DNA from: Burkholderiaceae bacterium
GTDB lineage: Bacteria > Pseudomonadota > Gammaproteobacteria > Burkholderiales > Burkholderiaceae
NCBI GenBank assembly: GCA_947380285.1
Contig: CANCQD010000025.1
Span: 1 to 23,959, forward strand
DNA length: 23,959 nt
Direction of reading: 5' to 3'
Part shown: positions 9,264-17,003 of the stretch, in pieces
Layout: each line of letters begins with the position of its first letter
How positions within the stretch are numbered: position 1 is the stretch's first letter
Notes under the pieces: generated by a model
The model's database searches: none
Told to the model about the DNA's origin: nothing
What the model saw: only the letters and a program-made list of their open reading frames with translations
Position numbers and translations under genes: made by a program

Positions 9264-10001
9264 TTAGTTCAATTTATTCTCGTAATGCTGCTCTGAAGTG
9301 TCGTACCTAGCATGACGAATTTCTACTGGTTTATTCCCGTAGGTATAAGCCAAGCGCTCCACAGAGAGGAGCGGAGCCCCTTCCTTTAGGTGAAGATGTT
9401 TAGCTATTACGTCATCAGCAGACACAGCCTTAATTTTTTCTTCAGCGCGTACCATGTGGGTAGCGTATTGCCCCTCATAGAATGCATACAAGGGTCCATG
9501 CCATGCGTTAAGTGCTTCAAGATCCAAACCCTTAAAACGGGCTCCAGGCAGAAAAATTTCTTCAAAAACAATCGGCTTGCCTGCGAAGCTTTGCACTCGA
9601 TCGATATGAATGATGGATTCTCCTGCCTTTAATTTAAGCAAATTGGCTACATAAGCTGTCGCCTTAGTTTTTTCGCAGGATAAAAATTGATTGATTAGGT
9701 GGAACTTTTCACCAGAATCGGGGGCTAAACGCAAAAAGCGGTATTGCCAGTCATCTTCTTGGTGCGTGGCTACAAAGGTGCCCTTCCCTTGTCGGCGAAC
9801 TAGCAGGTTTTGGGCGGCAAGCTCATCAATTGCTTTGCGAACCGTGCCTTGGCTGACGGCATAACGGGTTGCAAGCTCCATTTCGCTGGGAATAGCCTCC
9901 CCTGGAAGCCATTCCGAGGCTTGCAAACTAGCCAAAATCATCGCCTTAATCTGTTCGTACAGAGGGCTAAATGAGGCAACAGGCAAAGTCAAATCAGTCA
10001 A
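9264..10001 (-). CDS. GntR-family transcriptional regulator, HutC/UTRA subfamily
   Basis: A 245-residue DNA-binding regulator. The N-terminal winged helix-turn-helix spans about residues 13-78 and shows the GntR consensus PLYEQIK, LPGEAIPSEMELATRYAVS, TVRKAIDELAAQNLLVRRQG and KGTFVA. The C-terminal part (about 90-238) is a UTRA ligand-binding domain, with motifs such as IIHIDRVQSFAGKPIVFEE and GAPLLSVERLAY. The effector is unknown. There is no ATG near the natural N-terminus. I chose the TTG at 9999-10001 because a GGAG (10007-10010) lies five bases before it; the next TTG upstream, at 10020-10022, would add seven residues but has no such site. It is flanked by sdhCDAB, which it faces in the same direction, and by divergent mdh, so control of TCA-cycle genes is a reasonable inference. 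Confidence 0.9.
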   Translation of the reverse strand: MTDLTLPVASFSPLYEQIKAMILASLQASEWLPGEAIPSEMELATRYAVSQGTVRKAIDELAAQNLLVRRQGKGTFVATHQEDDWQYRFLRLAPDSGEKFHLINQFLSCEKTKATAYVANLLKLKAGESIIHIDRVQSFAGKPIVFEEIFLPGARFKGLDLEALNAWHGPLYAFYEGQYATHMVRAEEKIKAVSADDVIAKHLHLKEGAPLLSVERLAYTYGNKPVEIRHARYDTSEQHYENKLN

Positions 10002-10006
10002 ATTAA

Positions 10007-10010
10007 CTCC
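10007..10010 (-). promoter_or_regulatory. Ribosome-binding site deciding the GntR TTG start
   Basis: On the minus strand a GGAG sits five bases before the TTG at 10001-9999, a standard spacing. The alternative TTG at 10022 has only an AT-rich leader. This is why the regulator is called from 10001. Confidence 0.45.
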
Positions 10011-10047
10011 AGACCGCGTCAATTGGATAAAATTCAGGGTAATTCTA

Positions 10048-10061
10048 GTCTTATATAAGAC
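10048..10061. promoter_or_regulatory. Perfect 14-base palindrome GTCTTATATAAGAC, candidate GntR operator
   Basis: The sequence GTCTTATATAAGAC equals its own reverse complement over all 14 bases. It lies in the divergent gap, 47 bases upstream of the GntR start and four bases upstream of the mdh -35 hexamer. GntR-family dimers bind short AT-centred palindromes, commonly next to their own gene, so this is the best candidate operator for self-control and for mdh. Binding is inferred. I spotted no second full copy elsewhere in the window. Confidence 0.6.
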
Positions 10062-10065
10062 ATCA

Positions 10066-10095
10066 TTGACAGTGTAAAGCTAAAGTCCCTACACT
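10066..10095 (+). promoter_or_regulatory. Candidate sigma-70 promoter of mdh
   Basis: A consensus -35 hexamer TTGACA is at 10066-10071, followed after 18 bases by TACACT at 10090-10095, which matches four of six positions of TATAAT. Transcription would begin near 10102, leaving a leader of about 58 bases before the mdh ATG. The palindrome at 10048-10061 abuts the upstream side, a position compatible with either repression or activation. Confidence 0.5.
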
Positions 10096-10159
10096 TAAAT
10101 GGATAATAGAAAAGTTTTCATTAATTAACCCTCTTAACCTTCTTCTGGAGTTATTAGTA

Positions 10160-11149
10160 ATGGCAAAAGCCCCAATGCGTGTCGCCGTAACCGGTGCAGC
10201 CGGTCAAATCGGATATTCCCTTTTATTCCGTATCGCCAATGGCGACCTTTTAGGCAAAGATCAGCCCGTAATTCTGCAATTACTTGAAATTCCAGACGAA
10301 AAAGCTCAAAAAGCCTTAACAGGCGTAATGATGGAATTAGAAGACTGTGCTTTCCCACTGTTAGCAGGCATGACAGCGCACTCCGACCCAATGACTGCAT
10401 TTAAAGATATCGATATTGCCCTGTTAGTTGGCGCACGCCCACGCGGACCTGGCATGGAGCGTAAAGATTTACTCTCCGCTAACGCACAAATTTTCACAGC
10501 CCAAGGCAAAGCATTGAATGCAGTTGCTAAGAAAACTGTGAAGGTATTGGTGGTTGGCAACCCAGCAAATACCAATGCATACATCGCCATGAAATCGGCT
10601 CCAGATATTCCTGCGAAGAACTTCACAGCAATGTTACGCCTCGATCACAACCGCGCTCTATCACAATTGGCCAGCAAGCTGAACAAGCCTGTTGCTGATA
10701 TTGAGAAATTGGTTGTTTGGGGTAACCATAGCCCAACAATGTACCCAGACTATCGCTTTGCAACGATCGATGGCAAATCAGTAAAAGACTCTATCAACGA
10801 TGCAGCTTGGAACAAAGATGTATTTATTCCTACTGTTGGTAAGCGTGGCGCAGCCATCATTGAAGCTCGCGGCCTTTCTTCTGCAGCCTCTGCAGCAAAT
10901 GCGGCGATTGATCATATTCATGATTGGGTTCTCGGCACAAATGGTAAGTGGGTAACTATGGGTATTCCTTCTAAAGGTGAATACGACATTCCCGCTGAAG
11001 TAATCTATGGCTTCCCAGTGGTTTGCGAAAACGGCGAATACAAAATGATCGAGGGTTTAGAGATCGACGAATTCTCCCGCGAGCGCATGACACATACATT
11101 AAATGAATTGCTCGAAGAACAAGCCGGCGTAAAGCACTTGCTCTCTTAA
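10160..11149 (+). CDS. mdh: Malate dehydrogenase (NAD-dependent)
   Basis: Oxidises L-malate to oxaloacetate in the TCA cycle, supplying the GltA substrate encoded nearby. It has 329 residues, the length of the lactate/malate dehydrogenase-like type common in betaproteobacteria and distinct from the shorter E. coli enzyme. The Rossmann motif [20 protein letters not shown] is at 11-30. Substrate-binding arginines lie in [15 protein letters not shown] (about 91-105), the catalytic aspartate in RLDHNRA (Asp162) and the catalytic histidine in [11 protein letters not shown] (His190). A TGGAG ribosome-binding site lies nine bases before the ATG. It is divergent from the GntR gene and 21 bases upstream of the MliC-like gene. 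Confidence 0.98.
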   Translation: MAKAPMRVAVTGAAGQIGYSLLFRIANGDLLGKDQPVILQLLEIPDEKAQKALTGVMMELEDCAFPLLAGMTAHSDPMTAFKDIDIALLVGARPRGPGMERKDLLSANAQIFTAQGKALNAVAKKTVKVLVVGNPANTNAYIAMKSAPDIPAKNFTAMLRLDHNRALSQLASKLNKPVADIEKLVVWGNHSPTMYPDYRFATIDGKSVKDSINDAAWNKDVFIPTVGKRGAAIIEARGLSSAASAANAAIDHIHDWVLGTNGKWVTMGIPSKGEYDIPAEVIYGFPVVCENGEYKMIEGLEIDEFSRERMTHTLNELLEEQAGVKHLLS

Positions 11150-11170
11150 TTTTCTAAGGAAATATTGCAC

Positions 11171-11542
11171 ATGAAGAAAACTCTTCTCACCATTAGCCTG
11201 GGATTTGCTTGTCTCACTAGCGCTGCAACTGCAAGCGCTAGTGAAGAATTTACTTGGAGCTGTAGCGAAAGCAAACAGTTCAAAACCTCTGGCACTGTCG
11301 AGAAGGTACGCCTCACTTGGGAATCCAAAACTTATGATTTAGATCGCCAGACTTCCTTACCGGGTAGCCTGCGTTATAAAAATCCTAATTCTGGTTATGA
11401 CCTTGTGGTGTTGGGCAACAAAGCCATGTTGTTCAACATTAAGGCGGGTGTGCGCCTTGCTGATTTCTGCCAAACAGCAGAGATGAAGTCAGGCAAGCTG
11501 CCACACTTGTTTGCTGGCGCAGAACCGTTTGTGCAGAATTAA
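11171..11542 (+). CDS. Exported protein resembling MliC/C-type lysozyme inhibitors
   Basis: A 123-residue protein with a clear signal peptide: MKK, a hydrophobic core to about residue 18, and an ATASA-type cleavage site near 23. There is no lipobox, so it should be soluble in the periplasm. The mature part has exactly two cysteines (31 and 100). It also has a pattern like the MliC beta-barrel: WSC at the start, a TYDLD strand, then LPGSLRYKNPNSGYDLVVLGNKAML, resembling the SGxxY...WxKGxxAxL segment of that family (the two sequence pieces here are parts of one run, residues 63-87). I infer MliC-like from this pattern only, with moderate certainty. An AAGGA 10 bases before the ATG at 11171 supports that start over a TTG two codons upstream. 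It follows mdh by 21 bases and may be cotranscribed. Confidence 0.6.
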   Translation: MKKTLLTISLGFACLTSAATASASEEFTWSCSESKQFKTSGTVEKVRLTWESKTYDLDRQTSLPGSLRYKNPNSGYDLVVLGNKAMLFNIKAGVRLADFCQTAEMKSGKLPHLFAGAEPFVQN

Positions 11543-11562
11543 TTTCTGAAATTGCATTAAAT

Positions 11563-11590
11563 AAAAAGCCGAGAAATTCTCGGCTTTTTT
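11563..11590. terminator. Bidirectional rho-independent terminator
   Basis: An eight-base stem AGCCGAGA (11567-11574) pairs with TCTCGGCT (11578-11585) around a three-base loop. It is preceded by four A (after one more) and followed by a run of T, so it works in either direction. It lies between the plus-strand MliC-like gene and the minus-strand DUF2863 gene, exactly where two converging transcripts should end. Confidence 0.9.
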
Positions 11591-11618
11591 GTTGCTTGGT
11601 GTCTTGTTTAGTTTTGAT

Positions 11619-12830
11619 CTAATGAAACAAAGGCTGTTGTAATGGGGCATCTTCTGGCATCTCAGCATGCACCGCCTCGCCAGAGCGATCTGGAAATAAA
11701 GGTGCGCCACAGTCATCGCAAAGCTCTGGATCAAACAGCATTGCATGTCGGAATACATCCTCTACTCCCGCATCATGCAAGGCATCACAAATCTTCTTAA
11801 TCGGACTTTCGTCATCCGATAAATCATTTAAAGCATCGCTCGCCACACTCTCGCGATCGTACAGGGGCCAAATCACCCCATACATCACTTCAGAAGAGCC
11901 TTTTGAACTGAAAGAAATGCGGTATTCATCAGCCTGCTCCTCACCAAATGCGCCAACTACACAAGATAAACCGGCAGGCGTTATTCCGAGTGCACTTTCC
12001 AAGAAGTTGGCCGCCGCACGAATACTTAAGGGTCGCACATGCTTATCGGCCAAGCGGCAGTTTGTAAAATACGCTTCCGGTAATAACAACTCAAACTCGC
12101 AACCAGGCATGAGAGAGGCAATCGGCTCTTGCATTGCGTTTTGCCACCCGATCAAACTCACGCCACGCTCTTGTCGTGCTGGTGGCTCTGCCTGCCAACG
12201 AAATATTGGCGAACCACTTGGCGCACTTAAGGCGGCAATAATAAAACGAGGGTCTGCCAAGACCGCGATTGTTTCAGACATGTCACGCAATTCGAGCTTA
12301 ACGTCTTTTCCTGAAATGGCAGCAGTCGCTAAAGCCTCAGTCAGGACACGAGTTTGACAATGAGAATGTGGCATTTGATCAATGCTATACAACCAAGGAA
12401 CAATGGCTATTCGCGTATCGGTTGATGCAATCGCGCTATGTAAGGCCTGCGCGGTAGACTCAATGATGCTGACTGGTAATGGTCCAGAAGGAATCTGATA
12501 TCGAGTATGAGCAACTATGGGCATTGCTAGTAGCAGCACATCCCAATCCTGCCCTTCATGCGCAAGCTTCAATGACTCAGCCAATGTTTCCGCAATATCA
12601 GCGAGCACTTCAAAGGCTACAGTATTGATCCGAAAGGTTTGATCTAAAGCAGCATCAATCACATTTTGATTTTGACTTTTGAGCAAGCGCATTAAACGCA
12701 CATTTAATCGCTCTTCCCAAAAACGATCCTCGATGTGACTTCCAGAAGCAGCCAATGAAATAGCGTCAGCCACTAACTTCTCCACCTCAGGAGAATTCCG
12801 TTGCGATGCTTTAGTGCGATGTACGGCCAT
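11619..12830 (-). CDS. DUF2863 family protein
   Basis: A 403-residue cytoplasmic protein of unknown function. I recognise it as the DUF2863 family found mainly in Burkholderiales, from the N-terminal VEKLVADAISLAASGSHIED-type lead, overall length and context. No catalytic motif, signal peptide or membrane segment is evident. The C-terminus carries a CDDCGAP motif (one CxxC pair), which could bind a metal only if paired with another ligand set or a partner chain. Its ATG overlaps the stop codon of yaaA by one base (TAATG at 12832-12828 on the minus strand), so translation is coupled and the two belong to one operon. The shared transcript does not reveal its role. Confidence 0.8.
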   Translation of the reverse strand: MAVHRTKASQRNSPEVEKLVADAISLAASGSHIEDRFWEERLNVRLMRLLKSQNQNVIDAALDQTFRINTVAFEVLADIAETLAESLKLAHEGQDWDVLLLAMPIVAHTRYQIPSGPLPVSIIESTAQALHSAIASTDTRIAIVPWLYSIDQMPHSHCQTRVLTEALATAAISGKDVKLELRDMSETIAVLADPRFIIAALSAPSGSPIFRWQAEPPARQERGVSLIGWQNAMQEPIASLMPGCEFELLLPEAYFTNCRLADKHVRPLSIRAAANFLESALGITPAGLSCVVGAFGEEQADEYRISFSSKGSSEVMYGVIWPLYDRESVASDALNDLSDDESPIKKICDALHDAGVEDVFRHAMLFDPELCDDCGAPLFPDRSGEAVHAEMPEDAPLQQPLFH

Positions 12831-13606
12831 TATTTTCTTTCCGCCCTTCTAAATACTGGCTTATCTACTTTAGATTCTGCTGCATAGTATTTGTAACCAT
12901 CTAAATTAAAGCCTTTTAAATCAACAGGGTCAGTAATTCTATTTTCAACTACGTAGCGCGCCATTAAGCCACGAGCCCGCTTGGCATAAAAAGAAATAAT
13001 CTTGTACTTACCGTCCTTGGCGTCCTGAAACACCGGGGAGATAACTTGGCAATCTAATGCTTTTGGCTGGATCACCTTGAAATACTCCTCCGAGGCTAAA
13101 TTCAATAGCGCGGGCATCTTTTGCTTTTCCAGAACCTTCTTGATGGAATCGGTTACACGACTCCCCCAGAAGGCATAAAGGTCCTTCCCTTTGGGATTTT
13201 TAAATGTAGTACCCATCTCCAAACGGTAGGGTTGCATCAAATCTAAGGGCTTTAGTGCGCCATAAAGGCCAGACAAAATACGGATATGGTCTTGGGCAAA
13301 TTGCACTGACTTTGCGTCTAGGGTTTTGACATCAAAACCATCATAGACATCCCCGTCAAAAGCGTAGATTGCCGGCTTGCTATTCTCATCGGTGAATTTC
13401 TTGGACCAATCTCGGTAGCGACCAACATTCAGAATAGCCAATTGATCGGATAAACCCATCAATTTGGCAAGATCTTGGGGGGCCAACTTCTTGAGATCGG
13501 CAATCAGTTTGGCCGATTCTGAGACAAACTCAGGCAAAGTTGATCCCTTGACCTTGACGGGGGTCTTGTAATCCAAGGATTTAGCAGGTGAAAGGACGAT
13601 CAGCAT
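12830..13606 (-). CDS. yaaA: Peroxide stress protein YaaA
   Basis: A 258-residue member of the YaaA (DUF328/UPF0246) family, opening with the diagnostic MLIVLSPAKSLDY and containing YDGF (near residue 90), ILSGLYGALKPLDLMQPYRL and FYAKRARGLMARY. In E. coli YaaA limits intracellular free iron during hydrogen peroxide stress, and the fold has been reported to bind DNA. No OxyR-type site was identified upstream, but I could not scan for one quantitatively. It is divergent from the aminotransferase gene across an 85-base gap and overlaps the DUF2863 gene by one base. Confidence 0.95.
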   Translation of the reverse strand: MLIVLSPAKSLDYKTPVKVKGSTLPEFVSESAKLIADLKKLAPQDLAKLMGLSDQLAILNVGRYRDWSKKFTDENSKPAIYAFDGDVYDGFDVKTLDAKSVQFAQDHIRILSGLYGALKPLDLMQPYRLEMGTTFKNPKGKDLYAFWGSRVTDSIKKVLEKQKMPALLNLASEEYFKVIQPKALDCQVISPVFQDAKDGKYKIISFYAKRARGLMARYVVENRITDPVDLKGFNLDGYKYYAAESKVDKPVFRRAERK

Positions 13607-13691
13607 GGCACAATTTGTTAATGTATTTTTACCATTCTAGCGACTACCGAATATATCCGCTTTAAAAGACAGACTACCACCCTTAACCCTC

Positions 13692-14888
13692 ATGAACCCG
13701 CTAGAGACCCCCTCTTTTCCAAGCCGCCTACCGCAGGTCGGGACTACGATCTTTACAATCATGTCAGCTCTTGCTGCAGAGCATGAAGCCATTAATCTTG
13801 GGCAAGGTTTTCCAGACTTTCCGTGCGACCGCAAACTGATTGGCGAAGTAAATACTGCGATGTTGGCAGATCACAATCAATACCCGCCGATGATTGGTAT
13901 TGCAGAGCTTCGTAATGGTATTAGTCAGAAGATTAAAAATTTATACGGCCATCAATACGATGCTGATACAGACATCACTATTACTGCAGGTGGGACACAA
14001 GGCATTCTGACGGCTATTCTCGCTTGCGTGAGCCCTGGTGATGAAGTCATCATTATCGAACCGGCCTACGACAGCTACCGACCATCGATTGAATTAGCAG
14101 GCGGTAAAACGATTTCCGTTTCATTAAAGGTGGTGCGCGACGAAATAGGCCAAGTTGCTTCATATCAAATCCCTTGGGATGCATTAGCAAACGCAATCAA
14201 TCCTAAAACACGTTTAATCATTATCAATACGCCACATAATCCCACAGGCATGGTTTGGGATAAGGCTGATTTAGATCACCTAGCAAATCTAGTTCGCAAT
14301 ACTTCGGCCTTAATTTTGAGTGATGAAGTCTATGAACATATGGTCTATGACGGTGCGCAGCATCATAGCGTGGCCTCCCACCCAGAGCTGGCTGCTAGGA
14401 GCTTTCTCATCTCCAGCTTTGGCAAAACCTATCACGTCACCGGCTGGAAGGTGGGTTATGTCGCCGCACCACCTGCGCTAACAAAAGAGTTTCGTAAGGT
14501 TCATCAGTTCAATGTGTTTACTGTTAATACGCCAATGCAATATGGTCTGGCATCCTATTTGTCTGATGCCGAACATTATTTAAATCTACCGACTTTTTAT
14601 CAAGCTAAGCGAGATTTTTTTAGGGCAGGATTAAGTCAAACGAAATTTAAACTATTGCCAACCCCCGGAACCTATTTTCAATGTGTGGATTATTCATCTC
14701 TGAATATTCCACAATCAAAATTAAGTGAAGTAGATTTTTGCAAATGGCTTACTACCGAAGTTGGGGTAGCTGCTATTCCAGTTTCTGCTTTTTATGAGCA
14801 ATTTACCGAGTCTGGCGTCATTCGTTTTTGTTTTGCAAAGCAAGATCAGACTCTGACTAATGCATTGCAGCGTTTACAAACTTTATAG
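13692..14888 (+). CDS. PLP-dependent methionine aminotransferase-like enzyme (YbdL type)
   Basis: A fold-type I aminotransferase of 398 residues. It closely resembles E. coli YbdL along its whole length: LPQVGTTIFTIMSALA, INLGQGFPDF, YDSYRPSIELAGG, INTPHNPTGMVW, LSDEVYEHMVYDG and the PLP site SSFGKTYHVTGWKVGY, with the Schiff-base lysine at 245 and the pyridine-binding Asp at 211. YbdL prefers methionine, with histidine and phenylalanine also accepted, and passes the amino group to 2-oxo acids. Substrate here is inferred from that similarity. The ATG at 13692 has no clear ribosome-binding site, but the next ATG falls inside the conserved N-terminus. It heads a run of six plus-strand genes, the next only eight bases away. 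Confidence 0.9.
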   Translation: MNPLETPSFPSRLPQVGTTIFTIMSALAAEHEAINLGQGFPDFPCDRKLIGEVNTAMLADHNQYPPMIGIAELRNGISQKIKNLYGHQYDADTDITITAGGTQGILTAILACVSPGDEVIIIEPAYDSYRPSIELAGGKTISVSLKVVRDEIGQVASYQIPWDALANAINPKTRLIIINTPHNPTGMVWDKADLDHLANLVRNTSALILSDEVYEHMVYDGAQHHSVASHPELAARSFLISSFGKTYHVTGWKVGYVAAPPALTKEFRKVHQFNVFTVNTPMQYGLASYLSDAEHYLNLPTFYQAKRDFFRAGLSQTKFKLLPTPGTYFQCVDYSSLNIPQSKLSEVDFCKWLTTEVGVAAIPVSAFYEQFTESGVIRFCFAKQDQTLTNALQRLQTL

Positions 14889-14896
14889 AGGATAAG

Positions 14897-15628
14897 ATGG
14901 CAAACCCAAAATCGAATGGTGTGATTGATGTCTACAGTTGGCCAACACCAAATGGTCACAAGATACACATCATGCTCGAAGAATGTGGTTATCGCTTAAA
15001 CCGTGACTGGATTGCTCACCCGATTGATATAGGCGCTGGTGACCAATTTGCCCCGGAGTTCTTAAAGATCAGCCCTAACAACAAGATTCCGGCGATAGTC
15101 GACCCCAATGGACCGGATGGAAAACCCATTAGTCTCTTTGAATCGGGCGCCATTCTGCTCTATTTAGCGAGTAAGACTGGCAAGTTCTTGCCGCAAAACA
15201 CGCGCGGTAAGTTTGAAGTGCTGCAGTGGTTAATGTTCCAAATGGGAGGCCTAGGCCCTATGCTTGGACAAAATCACCACTTCCGACTCTATGCGCCCGA
15301 GAAAATTGATTACGCAGTCAATCGCTACACCAATGAAGCCAAACGCATCTACGGAGTATTGGACAGCCAACTGAAAGATAATCCCTATATTGCTGGTAAA
15401 TCCTATTCCATTGCTGATATTGCGATTTATCCATGGACCCGTAATTGGAAAAATCAAGGTATTGATATTAACGACTACCCACATTTCAAACATTGGTTTG
15501 AAAAAATTGGTGAGCGTCCAGCGGTAAAGCGTGGTTGCGAAGTATTAACCGCATTACGCAAGCCCTTGCATGATGACAAGGCGAGAGAGCAGTTGTTTGG
15601 TTCAACCCAGTATCAAAAGAGGAAATAA
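14897..15628 (+). CDS. yfcG: Glutathione S-transferase-family disulfide-bond oxidoreductase, YfcG-like
   Basis: A 243-residue GST of the Nu class, very like E. coli YfcG. The thioredoxin-like N-terminal domain has PTPNGHK at 16-22, with the Thr and Asn that bind glutathione sulfur in YfcG (here Thr17 and Asn19), followed by ISPNNKIPAIVDPNGPDG and LFESGAILLYLASKTG. The alpha-helical C-domain has QMGGLGPMLGQNHHF and SIADIAIYPWTRNW. YfcG-type enzymes reduce small disulfides using two bound glutathiones and have little classical transferase activity. It has a short N-terminal and C-terminal extension relative to YfcG. It follows the aminotransferase by eight bases and precedes the hydroxyacyl-CoA dehydrogenase by one. 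Confidence 0.92.
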   Translation: MANPKSNGVIDVYSWPTPNGHKIHIMLEECGYRLNRDWIAHPIDIGAGDQFAPEFLKISPNNKIPAIVDPNGPDGKPISLFESGAILLYLASKTGKFLPQNTRGKFEVLQWLMFQMGGLGPMLGQNHHFRLYAPEKIDYAVNRYTNEAKRIYGVLDSQLKDNPYIAGKSYSIADIAIYPWTRNWKNQGIDINDYPHFKHWFEKIGERPAVKRGCEVLTALRKPLHDDKAREQLFGSTQYQKRK

Positions 15629-15629
15629 G

Positions 15630-16484
15630 ATGAGCATTCAAACAGTAGGCGTCATCGGTGCAGGCACCATGGGCAATGGAATTGCGCAGGTGTGTGCAGT
15701 TGCCGGCCTAGATGTAGTGATGGTGGATATTAACGATGCAGCCGTACAACGCGGCCTTGAGCAAATTAGCAAAAGCTTAGATCGCCTCGTCAAAAAAGAA
15801 ACTCTAACGATTGAAGCGAAAGAAGCTGCGCTTAAGCGCATTAAAGGCAGCACTTCTTATGCAGACTTTAAAGGTTTGGAATTGGTCATTGAAGCGGCAA
15901 CTGAAAACCAAGCAATTAAAGAAAAGATTCTTAAGCAAGTAGATGAAATTGTGGGTAAAGACACCATTATTGCCACCAATACTTCTTCTCTTTCTATTAC
16001 CAAACTCGCAGCGCTTGATTCCAATCCTGCGCGCTTTATTGGCATGCACTTCTTTAACCCACCACCCTTGATGGCCTTGGTAGAAGTGATTCGCGGCTTA
16101 CAAACCAGTGATGCTACACACGCAGCAATTATTGAAATGGCTAAACGCGTCGGTAAAGAACCAATCACCGTTAAAAACTCGCCAGGGTTTGTTGTGAATC
16201 GTATTTTGTTGCCAATGATTAATGAGGCATTCTTTGTTTTATCCGAAGGACTTGCTAGCCCAGAAGATATTGATGCCGGTATGAAGTTGGGTTGCAATCA
16301 ACCCATTGGCCCACTAGCTTTAGCAGATCTTATTGGATTGGATACCTGCTTAGCAGTGATGGAAGTCTATTTTGAAAACTTCAGCGACTCCAAATACCGC
16401 CCTTGCCCACTACTTCGAGAAATGGTTGCAGCTGGATATCTCGGTCGCAAAACTGGTCGTGGCGTTTACACCTACGAAAAGTAA
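15630..16484 (+). CDS. hbd: 3-hydroxybutyryl-CoA dehydrogenase
   Basis: A 284-residue single-domain 3-hydroxyacyl-CoA dehydrogenase that interconverts 3-hydroxybutyryl-CoA and acetoacetyl-CoA with NAD(P). The Rossmann motif VGVIGAGTMGNGIAQ is at 6-20. The catalytic His-Glu pair is expected in MHFFNPPPLMALVEVI (His near 138), with KNSPGFVVNRIL and GPLALADLIGLD completing the signature. The open frame extends upstream, but the ATG at 15630 is right: AAGAGGA lies just before it, the GST stop is one base away, and the upstream extension lacks family similarity. A role in short-chain fatty acid, butyrate or polyhydroxybutyrate metabolism is possible; no thiolase or phaC is in view. Confidence 0.94.
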   Translation: MSIQTVGVIGAGTMGNGIAQVCAVAGLDVVMVDINDAAVQRGLEQISKSLDRLVKKETLTIEAKEAALKRIKGSTSYADFKGLELVIEAATENQAIKEKILKQVDEIVGKDTIIATNTSSLSITKLAALDSNPARFIGMHFFNPPPLMALVEVIRGLQTSDATHAAIIEMAKRVGKEPITVKNSPGFVVNRILLPMINEAFFVLSEGLASPEDIDAGMKLGCNQPIGPLALADLIGLDTCLAVMEVYFENFSDSKYRPCPLLREMVAAGYLGRKTGRGVYTYEK

Positions 16485-16519
16485 TTTTCTCTACCCTTAT
16501 TAACGAAATCACTCCCATC

Positions 16520-16999
16520 GTGAATCCCATACCGCCCTTAGTGCGCAAACTTGGCTATGCCGGCCTCATTCCCTTTATTGGACTAGCATTAATGGTTCAA
16601 CTAGCGCCAACACCAGTCAATTACTTAAGCGCTGAATCTTTAGCGGGTTATGGTGCTGTGATCACCTCATTTATGGGTGCTTTACATTGGGGTGCCAACC
16701 TACATCTTTTAGGCAAAGCACCTGTAGGCGACCGCTGGGAAGATCGCAATGCTTGGATCTGGGGTGTCATACCCGCACTAGTTTCTTGGGTGGCACTTCA
16801 TATTTATATTCCGGTCGGTTTATTAATTTTGGCTTCGACATTAATCATTCAGCGCAATATTGATCAAAATACCTATCAATATTATTTTTCTGATGAGGCA
16901 GCTCGCTTAGCATTCATGACTATGCGCAATCGCTTGACCTATGTTGCTGCAGCATGTTTGGCCTGGGCATCTTTAGTCATTCTTTTTGTTCAAGCATGA
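16520..16999 (+). CDS. DUF3429 inner-membrane protein
   Basis: A 159-residue hydrophobic protein with about four to five membrane segments: 13-26 (GLIPFIGLALMVQL), a segment around SYGxVITSFMGALHWG (near 43-58), 77-110, and the C-terminal 135-157. The MGALHWG motif and size match the DUF3429 family. The frame is open further upstream, but the GTG at 16520 is the best start; codons between it and the hbd stop contain no other initiation codon, and no clear ribosome-binding site is seen. It ends four bases before the rarA ATG. Function unknown; some relatives occur next to redox or DNA-repair genes, which says little. Confidence 0.75.
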   Translation: MNPIPPLVRKLGYAGLIPFIGLALMVQLAPTPVNYLSAESLAGYGAVITSFMGALHWGANLHLLGKAPVGDRWEDRNAWIWGVIPALVSWVALHIYIPVGLLILASTLIIQRNIDQNTYQYYFSDEAARLAFMTMRNRLTYVAAACLAWASLVILFVQA

Positions 17000-17003
17000 T
17001 GCA

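Noticed and set aside
15570..15629. Upstream extension of the 3-hydroxybutyryl-CoA dehydrogenase
   Set aside because: The extension lies within the GST gene, lacks family similarity, and a good ribosome-binding site precedes the ATG at 15630.
16403..16519. Upstream extension of the DUF3429 frame into hbd
   Set aside because: It overlaps the conserved hbd C-terminus and is not hydrophobic like the rest of the protein; GTG at 16520 fits better.
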